Part shown: one piece after another, positions 27,381 through 37,356 of the stretch | Layout of the letters: each line of letters opens with the position of its first letter | Numbering within the stretch: the first letter of the stretch is position 1 | DNA from: Rhabditophanes sp. KR3021 | Taxonomy: Eukaryota > Nematoda > Chromadorea > Rhabditida > Alloionematidae | DNA: 64,000 nucleotides | Direction of reading: 5' to 3' | Assembly (NCBI GenBank): GCA_963281155.1 | Contig: CAUJLY010000006.1 | Coordinates: forward strand, 8,184,001 to 8,248,000 | Notes under the pieces: model-generated | Seen by the model: only the letters and a program-made list of their open reading frames with translations | Databases searched by the model: none | Told to the model about the DNA's origin: nothing | Translations under genes and position numbers: made by a program

Positions 27381-27615
27381 TGAGTAAACAAGGACCTGCT
27401 GTTTTTTATTTTTTGTTAAGAAAGAATATTTATGAGTAAAGGAATAACTCAAAGCTGATGCTTTTATATTTAAGTAAACTGAAAGCTGTGGATGGATATT
27501 TTTGGTAAAAAGAATATTCTAAAAAAGATATGCCTAGTTTGGCTTAAACAAAGAATTTTTAAGTTTTGAGTAAACTAAAAGCTGTTGTTTCTTATTTGTT
27601 GGTAGAAAGAATATT
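27381..27615. repeat. Three spaced copies of a roughly 50-bp module
   Basis: Copies at about 27381-27430, 27471-27519 and 27566-27615 share the order GAGTAAAC(T), then AAGCTG, then a T-rich centre with TTTGGTA, then GAAAGAATATT. Spacing is about 90-95 bases. They lie between the enpl-1 promoter and the small ORF upstream of imp-2. No ORF spans them. Confidence 0.7.
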
Positions 27616-27857
27616 CGACAGTGTAGACAAACTGATTCCGATAAGTGCAGATGGCATTTTGAGTTTAACATGTCAATTTTTGCTGCTATTATTCATGCAT
27701 GTATACACTTTTTAATAAGGAAAATTGAAGATGGGAAAACTATAGTCGTATTTCAAAAATTGTTATGTATTTGGTAAATAGTATATTGAGGCCAACTCAT
27801 CCATCAAACGTCAGCTTTGCAGGGATATGATATGTGTCTATAAAATGTCCACTCATA

Positions 27858-28073
27858 TCAAACACGTTGATAGCATTTTGATTTCGTGAATTGATCCAAT
27901 GCTTGGAAATGACCACGTGTATAATAATCTCTAACTCTTATATCAACTACCATCTTTATTGTTGTAACAATTGTTCCCAAACTTTTTTGTACAGCAGGGC
28001 TAAAAACAAGCATGTTTTTTATTTTAAATACACGTTTTCCCAATTTGCCAACACAACAAAAATTTGATAACAT
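27858..28073 (-). CDS. Small hypothetical ORF, 71 residues, head to head with imp-2
   Basis: I do not recognise this protein. It runs from the ATG at 28073 to the stop at 27858 without an intron. The N-terminal half is basic and hydrophobic (mitochondrial-presequence-like); the second half (VVDIRVRDYYTRGHFQALD) uses typical codons. Its start lies 98 bases from the imp-2 ATG on the other strand, so the two could share a promoter. The same strand also has a second open frame at 27916-27797 that continues past this stop and looks equally protein-like. The true structure may therefore include a splice or be something else. It could also be a chance ORF. Confidence 0.35.
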   Translation of the reverse strand: MLSNFCCVGKLGKRVFKIKNMLVFSPAVQKSLGTIVTTIKMVVDIRVRDYYTRGHFQALDQFTKSKCYQRV

Positions 28074-28171
28074 TGTTTACGTTGATTTAATAACTTGCTT
28101 TAACAAAAGACGCATCATTATCTAACACTTCTTTTGTCTTTAGATACATTGGGTTTGATATTATTCACAAC

Positions 28172-29576
28172 ATGAGTCAAGCAGACATAACTATTCCAGC
28201 TGCAGATGCTGCTCCTAAAATAGTTTTTGAGATCCATGAGCAAGTAAGTTTAAAACCTTCCAATATATGTATAACAATTGCTTCAGATCATCGCATACTC
28301 AAGTCTTTATGGCATGACCTTGTTGTGTGTTATTTGGGGATCATTACGTTCACTTAAATTCATCAAGAAGCACATTACCAAGAAGGAAGCAATTGAAGCT
28401 TCAATCAATGTCAAAAAAGCATTCAAGTTTCCAATTACTGCTTCGATTGTGTTGTTCAGTCTCTATCTTTTGTTCAAGTGTGATGCCGAATGCCGCAACA
28501 ACGCTCTAGACAAAGTCAAAGAACATGCCCCACCCGTGGTTTTCGAAAAATACGAAGAAGGAGTTGCTTTTCTGCACACCAAATTCCCATTCCTCGCAAC
28601 CTTCTCCGCCAACTCCACTGAAGAAACACCAGAAGTTGTCCCAGAAAATGACTTGCAACACGTTCGCCAATTCTTCAACAACACAGTCAAACCTTTGATC
28701 ACCAAAGAAAACTGCATGTTTTTGTTGTTGGTTCTTTTGTGTTATGAAGGGACATTCGCTTTGGCTGCTATCTTGAATGGCCTCTTCTCGAAGATTTATA
28801 GAATTGTTACCCTTGGGTTTTTCACAAAGAGTACCTTCAGAATCAAATTTGATGATGGCAAAGACGGATGGAATGAAGAAGAAGCCGAGAATGCTAAAGA
28901 AACTGATTGGAAAAAGACAAGCGCTATCTACTACGATTCACATTACTTGGTAACACTGGCATTTTGCTCAGTCCTTGGAATTCGTCATCTTATTTCAAGA
29001 CATTTTATCACCAACGACTTAATGGGAATTGCCTTTTCAATTGTTGGGATTGAAGCTCTTCATCTTAGCAGTTTCAAAGCCGGTGTTGTCTTGCTTTCTG
29101 GACTCTTTTTCTATGACATTTTCTGGGTTTTCGGAACTGAAGTAATGACCACTGTTGCTAAGAGCATTGATGCCCCGATCTTGTTGCAATTCCCACAAGA
29201 CATCTTGAGAAATGGACTTTTTTCTAACAAACATGCCATGATTGGACTCGGAGACATCGTTATTCCAGGAATTTTCATTGCTCTCATCTACCGTTTTGAC
29301 AACAGAAATTTTCTCCGCGGAAAGGTTGAGGCCAGAAAATACTTCTACTTTGCGACTTCAATTGTTGCTTACGCTATCGGACTCTGCATCACAATGGGAA
29401 TCATGCATTTCTTCAAGGCTGCTCAACCAGCCCTTTTGTATCTCGTTCCCTGCTGTATTCTTATTCCTCTCGGAGTAGCCAAACTTTTCGGAGAAGCTGA
29501 CGTCTTATGGAACTACAGTGAAGATCAATTTGTCACTCCCGGGGACAAGAAGGACGATAAGAAGAAAAAGAACTAA
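28172..29576 (+). CDS. imp-2: Signal peptide peptidase (presenilin-type intramembrane aspartyl protease)
   Basis: Multi-pass ER protease that cuts signal-peptide remnants within the membrane. Exons 28172-28243 and 28287-29576 (43-base intron), 453 residues, slightly longer than the human enzyme. Catalytic motifs are seen directly: YD in GLFFYDIFWVF (about residues 300-301), GLGD in MIGLGDIVIPG (344-347) and the PAL motif in QPALLYLVP (404-412). Several hydrophobic segments precede them. The tail KKDDKKKKN resembles a dilysine ER retrieval signal. The loop at about 105-155 contains Asn-X-Ser/Thr sites, so it may be luminal and glycosylated. The first exon encodes only 24 soluble residues. An acceptor-like AG at 28142-28143 lies 28 bases before the ATG, suggesting trans-splicing or a noncoding leader exon. 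AATAAA is at 29801-29806. It is a neighbour of enpl-1 here and, from memory, in C. elegans. Confidence 0.95.
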
Positions 29577-31232
29577 ATAAACGTCATCAATTGCGCAAAA
29601 GTCAATTATTATCCACAATATTAAGTTCAATATCTTGATACAAAAATTGATATTCTTAACCATTTCCAAACACTTTTAATCTTTATTTAATTTTTATTAT
29701 ACATGTTCATTTGAATTTATTTTGTTAAATACCCTAATTAAGTATTCATATGTGACTTCCTTGTGTTTAGCTATATTTTTAACTTCTAATAATTTGACGA
29801 AATAAATGGATACAATTGAAATTTGCCACTTTGTGTATTTGGTCTTTCTAACAAAATATACTTAAAGACTCTGCCTTGATTAAGAATGTGAAGCCATGGA
29901 GGTTGTGGTTTTTGATTAATTTAAGAATCAATGGATTAGTCTTTTAAATCTTATTGAGTCAATGTGGACGGAGAGAGAAAAAATATTTGGAAGATAAGCA
30001 CATATATTATGCTCAAGGTACAGACAAATATGTGGATGTGCCAACGTCAAGTTCAAATTTGTAAATGTCAGGTAGGAAAATAGAAAGTGGTTAATCCCAA
30101 TCCTTAAGTGATATAGTAAACACCACTTACGAAAATAGGTACGAAATAGATTCTATCTGCTAAAACCAATCCCAAATGATTATTTGTGGACAAGATTAAA
30201 AAATAGTATAGCATATTTTCCAAGTTTTAATTTAATAAAGTGCAATTGATGACATATTTTGTTTACAACCCAACATCTGAACATATTAGGAACAAATACT
30301 TATCACAGACTATTACAATGAACTGATAATTTAATTGTAACTATTAGCATTATATAAGTTATTAGAATATTCTATCTAAACCTTTGTGTCTGTTTTGTAT
30401 TCGAATGTTTCTGGATAGATTAAATTTGATATTTTGTGTCAAATAAATATAAAAATTTAAAACTATAGTTCTTAAATTTCTTTTGATAGGTTTTGATATG
30501 ATGTTTTTAAAGGAGCTCCCGGAACATTTTTTAATTTATGTCTTCTGTGGTAGATTTAAATGACGCTAATTTTAAACGGGTATGAAGAACATTTTTATAT
30601 TATGTTTTCTTTGATAAAGATGTGTAACGAAATTCTGAAAATCATTTACAATTTTAATCTTTTTAGCCGTGTTCAAAAAATTCCCTAAACTCCTTTGCCC
30701 GCACTTTGAGGCTTCCATCTTTTCGATTCCGTAAAATATGGAACTTTTCCCTATTTATGATGAGAGGCATTAAACTTTAACAGTCCATTAATTTCGTCCA
30801 GGGGGATTGATGTGCTGCTTAATTTCACAATAAGCTCTATTTTCTCTGATTAAGCATTTACACCAAGCTTGTTGTCAGGAGGTGTGTTTACTTTTTTTGA
30901 ACCTCTAATAAGCAGGGTATAAAGGATATCGAGATATACCACATTATATAGACAGTTTGCTACTAGTATTATATACCTCTGGATTGCATAAAAATAAACT
31001 GTTTACGAGGTATCTGTCTTTTACTATATGCGTAACTGAGTTTCAAATAATGCCATACATTCAGGGTATCATATTTTTAAATATGAACCCGCCCGTCACC
31101 ACCTGTGTATGCTCTCAATGAGAATATAAGCAATGAATTTTAGGGATTTAAGTCATTTTGTTCATTTTATTCCTACTAATCCTGCTTCTAATTTGTCTTA
31201 ATTTTTTTGTATTTTCAGAAAAAACAGCTAGG
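29577..31232. other. Intergenic region upstream of the TGF-beta ligand gene
   Basis: About 1.65 kb: imp-2 3' UTR with AATAAA at 29801, then AT-rich sequence. The last 600 bases are less AT-rich, including 30662-30910 and a sharp GC patch at 31085-31125 with CCCGCCC and CACCTG. This is a plausible enhancer or promoter block for the TGF-beta gene. No ORF is supportable. Confidence 0.5.
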
Positions 31233-32295
31233 ATGCTGGTAACAACACGAACAAGTATATGTTTGCTTATCGCTACACTTTTATGCGTTGATGTAAGTTA
31301 AGCCTGTAAGATCTTTTTGACAAAGTATTTAGGCTCGGGGAAAGATGACGTATGACCACTCCACTCATCCATATGAAATCCAAAAAGGAGTTATCAGATT
31401 GATCGAGGCATTGGAATTGGATTCCATCCCTCATATGGACAAAAAGGGACTATCCCGTGTCAATTTTAAGGAGCCGGCTAATGACTATTTTCCTGCCAAA
31501 GACAACAGAACAGTATACTTTATGACTGTTCTTCCACAAGGGACGGATGGAGACATGAAATTTACCTTCACCAAACAACAACGTATGGAAACTTTGAAAT
31601 CGGCCACTCTCAACTATCTCTTTACGGATGAAGAACCTGATGTGGAATATTCTACTGTTACTCTCACTTTTTTTGGCGTTGACCGTCGAGGCAGGACTCA
31701 AAACGTGCCCATGGCTACGTTGGTTTTAAATGAGGAGATGGTAAAGGACGCTCAACTTCTGGATATTGCTTTGGATGCTTTGCTTGTCGAAGATGCCACC
31801 GAGAGGGATGTTCTCCGTATCAAGGTTGTTGGGCAAAAAACTGTTGCTGAAAAAGGAGAGCTAAAGCAGGTTCCCATCAGCTTGACCAAAAACAAGGCTC
31901 AACTTCGTCATTACTTGGACCTGGCTATCTATGAAAATTACGAAATGACACCGGTAAAAATGGATATTGTTCGATGTGAGGATACCCCAGAATCTGAATG
32001 CTGTGTTGCCAAAAACACTCTTAGAATCGCCGACCTTGGACTTAGATTCATCACTTACCCCGAAACAATCGATATCGGAACTTGTCTTGGAAAATGTAGA
32101 ATTCCAAATAGTGAAGAGAATGACCATGCTTATGTAGAAACTTTAACCGGATACGAACTCGAGGAGGAGTATAGAGGTTGCTGTCACCCAACACACACGG
32201 AGGATCTCCTCATTAGATACTCTCCTGATAATGGGTATAGCCAGGTGACTACCAGAATCAAGGGCGTCATCATCAAATCTTGCGCTTGCTTGTAA
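31233..32295 (+). CDS. Secreted TGF-beta superfamily ligand
   Basis: Probable secreted growth factor signalling through receptor Ser/Thr kinases. Exons 31233-31292 and 31333-32295 (40-base intron), 340 residues. The first exon is essentially the signal peptide (MLVTTRTSICLLIATLLCVD). The start lies 14 bases after the TATTTTCAG acceptor. A prodomain of about 210 residues carries an N-R-T glycosylation site. The C-terminal cystine knot has nine cysteines at residues 235, 243, 244, 271, 275, 303, 304, 337 and 339, arranged C...CC...CxxxC...CC...CxC, including the interchain Cys; this matches the TGF-beta/activin pattern. The usual Trp residues (WxxWI.AP) are absent, so it is divergent. The only RXXR site (RRGR, 138-141) lies about 95 residues before the first knot cysteine. 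It could be unc-129-, tig- or daf-7-like; I cannot decide which. Confidence 0.85.
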
Positions 32296-35200
32296 AGTAA
32301 CACTAGTTAAAGAACGGTCTTGCTCAGAGATCAAGAGGATACTACCCTAGTCAACAACAGCAACATATAAGCAATTTATATTTTTCTTCAAATCATCATC
32401 ATCTTTAATCCATTCATTACCAACAATTATTATTAAAAAATCATTCAAGTTGAGTTTATTCAACAATGATATAAGAGATTAATTTCCAAGTGGTATATCC
32501 AAATCCTTAATTGCGCGCTTAAGGTTCTCATTTTATATTTTTACATCGTTTTTAATAAAATAAATTGTTGGCAATCTATTTATTTGATTTGTAAAAAGTA
32601 AGATAAATTCTCGAAAACATCTAGATTATCTCATTCTGTTGTCATTTCCAAATTTATGCCCACCACCGTGACATTTATAAGTTCATTTTCCATTAAATGG
32701 CAAGGGGAGATTAGAAAGAAGGAAACCTTTAATATTTCTGGTAATTAAAGGGAAAAAGATTATGGTAGCTTACGTAATGCTGCCTCGAGCATTCTTGCCT
32801 CTTTAATTGGAGTTTGTTCGAAAATCAAAGTATAAAAAGGTTCATTAGTAATTTATATCATTCTCAGAAAAAGAAGAAAAAGTTTTTAACGAATGGCGTG
32901 ATTTATAAACAAGTTTTAATTTCAAAAAGTACAAAAAAGTTTTGCATTTCAAAAGGTACAAAAACTTATATACATGACAAGACGAAAAAATAACTTTTCT
33001 AACACTATACCACAGGGAGTTGAAATAAACAGGTGGGTTGTTTTTTGAATTGTTTTTAATAAAAAACCAATTTCAAGAATATTTTTCTACAAATCGCATT
33101 TTGTCATATCATCAAAAGGTGTACCAATGCACTTCACAAAATGTGTTGACATAATATAAAAAATTCGCTTGAATCTCGAATAAGAGGGACTTAATAGGGT
33201 TGGAAATAGCCATATTATTTTTTACACATCAAATATTTTTTAAAATTGCAAAATCTATTCCTAGACAAGGATCTTAATAATCATTCGAGATTAAATATGT
33301 TTGTTTTTATGTACCTTGTGTGTACAAAACAAAGATCGTATTTTATTATTTATAAAATCTACTTGTAAACATATCTAACGGAAGCTAATGCCATTCATAC
33401 TTAAAGAGAGCAATTATTTCCCTCGAGTATTTATTTAATTGCTAATGAAGTGAAGAAGATGAGAAAGTGAATCTGCTAATGTTATAGAAACATAAAGATA
33501 CGTCCAATTAGAATATGCTCAATAGAACTATTAAGTATAATTTACAGGGATATACTTTTTTGATATTATTTGAGGTAATCACTTTTGACAAGAGAATAGT
33601 ATGGACACATTTTATAATTTGACCATATTACAAAATATTACAATTATCTTAAATATCGAAAAAATATGGATAAGGGATTTCACTAAATTGAATGAATAAT
33701 ACAACAATAAGTATTTATGGATCAAATTTAGTGAAGGAATTAATGGGTTGAGGAACAAATAAGATAATATTTTATATTTATTGCAAATAATCCTTCAAAT
33801 CTTTGTTTTTTTCAACTCGACGATAATAAAAACTGAAGATGATATCGTTGGGACATGTATTTAAAAGTATTAAAAAAATAAACCCGTAATTTATCTCTAG
33901 TTTGTTCATCTTCACTTAGGCAGGCATATTTTAGATGATACCAGTTTAGTCTGTTTTAGTATAACAAATAAAATTTATTTCCATTATTTATTGCCTGTAT
34001 CGAAAAAGATTGTTCTCTTAAAGATAATTAATATCACTGGCTCACTTTTGGTGTCAAAATAAACAAAAAGTACATACATGCTTTTCAAATTACAAATAAA
34101 AGATACCTTGATTGTTATACATTTTAATATAATATGTCGGTTCAAGTAAATTTCAATGATATGTTACTATTGCTATTATTTATATTAATACAGGTTAACA
34201 AATATATACGCTAAGAAACGGATGGCCTATCTCTGTTAGTAAATTTAGACATCAGAAAGTGCAATAAAATAACGGTTTAAAAAATATTTACTATATTTTT
34301 TATATTTCAACCTTTTTGTATACAGTAATATACACTTATGATAGCAACAAAATAAACGAAATGTATTTGATATCCAATCACATTTTTAAATGGACTTGAA
34401 ATATCTGATATGCCAATTCAAATAAATTAAAATAAGTATATTTTATTTATTGCCAAACAATAATAGATAACTCAATTTTAATCTTTTAATGAGCATATTC
34501 AAAATGTTCTTTGCAACTAATATAACTAAACATTTTGATACAGTAGAAGTCTCATTTTTCGGTCTTAGTCATTAAGGACACATATCTTAGCATTAAAAGA
34601 CATAATTTTACAAGAAACTATGTACTGCAAAATTGGAATTTTTTGCGCTTGAAGACAGTTTTTTCTACAACCTAATCGTTCTGTATCATCATTAAATTAA
34701 TCAACAAGTGTTCAAATTAATGTTACTATCCAACGACAATTTATCATCCATAATTTACTTTCCTCCAGTTTATAATTAAATACTCAAGCTTAAACTCCAT
34801 ATATCAAGTATGATTTTGGCATTATTTCATGTACATGGTGTGAATTTTTTATTTAATGTTAGGAAAAATGAAAGCTGAGGTATGAGATTACATAAATAAT
34901 TTTTACTATTTAGCAAAAGCACACACTTTTATAAAGAACTTCAAATGATCGGTGAAAGCCATAAGCAATCTCTCATTAATTTGACATTTATATTTCAGGC
35001 GTCATTTTTCTTGTCAATTACGTAGGTACCAGCACATATGCTTACTTTGAGGCAGAAGGTATCTACTCTTCTTAATGTTCAACTCATTTCCCTTTTATGT
35101 AATATAGAGCTCCATCGCATTAAACGTAATGAGGAGTATATAACATTTATAAGTATATAGAACAAATTTCACTTGTTGTGGAGATAATACTATTTATGAG

Positions 35201-35384
35201 TGTTAATATTTCTTACCTCATATGAATATGTTATATCTTCCGCTTCTAAACAAGCCTTTTAATTGTTGAATTAATTTTTTCCAAAGAATGTTTTTTAAGA
35301 TGAACTAACAATTTTTTGTACTTTTAGGTATCGTAAGTTAATTTAATATCTTAGAAACAGCCTTTTGCAGCAACAAGCAGCACC
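32296..35384. other. Intergenic region, no gene seen
   Basis: About 3.1 kb of AT-rich sequence. A likely polyadenylation signal AATAAA for the TGF-beta gene is at 32554-32559. A two-copy direct repeat (TTTCAAAAAGTACAAAAA-like) lies near 32920-32970. A possible acceptor at 35369-35370 precedes the next gene. Nothing else can be supported. Confidence 0.6.
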
Positions 35385-36242
35385 ATGGAAATGCAACCAT
35401 ATACTGAGGGAGAAACTAGGATTGTCAAAGATGATGAAATCGAAGTTGCCAAGGATGGTGACGTTCAAGTTGCTGAAATCCAAGTTACGAATGGCCATGA
35501 AATGGACTCAGAAGATGAAGTCAATTCATGCGGAGTACCCAAATCATTTTTTTGTTGTGGTTTATTTGGCAAGTCACATTCGTCTCCTAGTTTATCAGAC
35601 AAGTATCTTTTTTTACGCAATTTTATTTGTAATAAAATTTCCCCATTGGAACAATATGCTTCTACGAGAGAAGATAATGTACTTGCCACTACAAAATCTA
35701 GTGAAATGACCCGAGTTGTTTCTCCTAACAACCATATTGAGATACCTCTTGTAAAGCTTTCTACTTTATCACAAGTACCAATCTCTAAGGTCTATTTTGA
35801 TGTAGCCACTTTGGGTTCTGCTGAAAATGCTTTACCACAGGCTAGATGCTCTGAAGTAGGTGTAACTGCTTTAGCTCCTTCTGAAAGTACTTTACCACAG
35901 GAGACATCCTCTGCAATGTATGTTGATGAGAATACTTTGGTTCCTGCTGAAAATGCTTTTCCACGAGTTACATGCTTCAATATGTCTCATGTTGAAACAA
36001 CTTTGGCTTTTGGGAAAAATGCTTTTCGAAAAAGTCGCGGCATACCAAATGTGCCTAAACTAGCTTTTAGCTTCAACTCTCCGTCTCCTGTTAAAAGAAA
36101 AAATATACACCCAAGTGAGTTACACAATGTGCAACATTTATCTCGTCGTGAGCATTTCCAGAAAGTTCAAATGGAAAAGAAAGAAATGATGAAAAAGGAA
36201 ATGGAAGAGATTCAACCAAAAAAGAATCAAATGGAGGATTAA
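35385..36242 (+). CDS. Unrecognised protein with internal repeats, 285 residues
   Basis: I do not recognise this protein. It is a single open exon. The ATG at 35385 follows a CCTTTTGCAG acceptor by 14 bases, as in a trans-spliced mRNA, and AATAAA follows the stop by about 60 bases (36302-36307), so it looks like a real, expressed gene. The first 50 residues are acidic, followed by SFFCCGLFG (a possible palmitoylation or metal site). Residues about 141-220 hold four degenerate repeats of 20-22 residues with core TL.PAEN(A/T).P...C. A basic stretch (SPVKRKN) comes next. The C-terminal 40 residues are Lys/Glu/Met-rich and probably helical or coiled. There is no signal peptide or membrane segment. 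A cytoplasmic or nuclear protein is likely; no function can be given. Confidence 0.7.
   Translation: MEMQPYTEGETRIVKDDEIEVAKDGDVQVAEIQVTNGHEMDSEDEVNSCGVPKSFFCCGLFGKSHSSPSLSDKYLFLRNFICNKISPLEQYASTREDNVLATTKSSEMTRVVSPNNHIEIPLVKLSTLSQVPISKVYFDVATLGSAENALPQARCSEVGVTALAPSESTLPQETSSAMYVDENTLVPAENAFPRVTCFNMSHVETTLAFGKNAFRKSRGIPNVPKLAFSFNSPSPVKRKNIHPSELHNVQHLSRREHFQKVQMEKKEMMKKEMEEIQPKKNQMED
35805..36041 (+). repeat. Coding tandem repeat, 60-66 bp unit
   Basis: Four in-frame degenerate copies start at 35805, 35865, 35931 and 35997 (the last truncated). Each carries ACTTTGG..CCTGCTGAAAATG followed by CTTT.CCAC. The unit lengths 60, 66 and 66 keep the reading frame. They form the central repeats of the unrecognised 285-residue protein. 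Confidence 0.8.
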
Positions 36243-37356
36243 TATGACGTCAAGGAAAGTCTGTAAACCTTTTCCAGTTTAACGATGACTTCGGAAATAT
36301 CAATAAAAATGGAATAATTGTAAAATTCGTCAATTTCAATGAAATAATATATAATCACTGATACTCCATCCATGTATAATATTTTGATACATTTAACTGA
36401 TTTGCAATAAAATTTTAACATATCCTTTAAGTAAAATAGAAAATATATTATTTAATAACTTACTTGAAATAGATAAACAAAATAGTTATTCTGGTGTTAT
36501 AGCCTATTGAATAATTTATTTTATGTTTAAATAAGCTGCAGTCAATAATAAGGCATATGCAACTTGTATATCGTACAGTAATGACATAACGGGCATATTC
36601 TAGTCAACTTTGGTTACATCTTAGTAAAGGTCTTGGATAGATAAATTCTATTTGTTTTAAAGAACAAGTTATAAATGGGCGTAAGCATTGAGTATCTTAT
36701 ACCACCATTGAACGTTTAACAACACTCACTTAGTCTCTCTCATACTGTTTTATGTGCCATCATAATAAAATATAGCGAAATTAAAGATGAATCAATCAAA
36801 AGCATTTTAAATTTTATTTTTTACTTTAAAATGCACACATCTATAAAATATGACTGCTTTATTTACAAGTTCTTGAATCATCCTTATTATATTCCAGGAA
36901 GTTCATTTTGAAATAACCAGCCACCCCCATAAACTAAATCAAGAATGGTTATTATATGTAAATAATAAATCCAACCTTAAATTATTCTTGTATTATATTT
37001 TTAAAGGTTACTATTTTCAATCCCGGTGTTTACGGTTTCAAACACCGATATATAATTAGCAGCCATTTGTGGCATTTGCTCTTTAGGTTCTGTGTTGGAT
37101 TAATGTTTGTACTCATGATATTCGCACATTGAATAAAGCATTAGAGAAATTTATGTAAACAGCAAATGGTTATGATTAGCTCATTTATGTAAACAACAAA
37201 TTGTTATGATAGTACATTTATAAAGTGAGCAAATTGTGGTGATTAGTTAGCTTACAAAAACAACAAATTGCTATGATTAATTAATTTATTACAAGTCAAA
37301 CGCAAAAGCTCAATGCAAATTATTAGATTGGTATTTGATGTGTCGTTTTGAATAAA
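36243..37356. other. Convergent intergenic region
   Basis: About 1.1 kb between two genes whose 3' ends face each other. It contains the 3' UTR of the repeat protein (AATAAA at 36302) and, on the other side, the astacin 3' flank with a four-copy tandem repeat at 37149-37285. No ORF is supportable. Confidence 0.65.
37149..37285. repeat. Tandem repeat, 33-35 bp unit, four copies
   Basis: Copies start at 37149, 37183, 37216 and about 37251. Each has ATTTATGTAAACA then CAAATTGTTATGATTAG, with drift. They lie within about 210 bases downstream of the astacin stop and may therefore be in its 3' UTR. Confidence 0.85.

Larger units (their letters stand above)
26459..27857. other. enpl-1 upstream region
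   Basis: About 1.4 kb upstream of enpl-1. It holds a probable noncoding leader ending at the acceptor AG 26463-26462, a less AT-rich stretch 26690-26880 with two TGACGTG motifs and a CCAAT box (26826-26830), and a three-copy direct repeat (27381-27615). I see no further gene. Confidence 0.65.

Noticed and set aside
37149..37285. Regular repeats with spacer-like segments, CRISPR-like at a glance
   Set aside because: Eukaryotic context, drifting repeat copies, no unique spacers and no cas genes.
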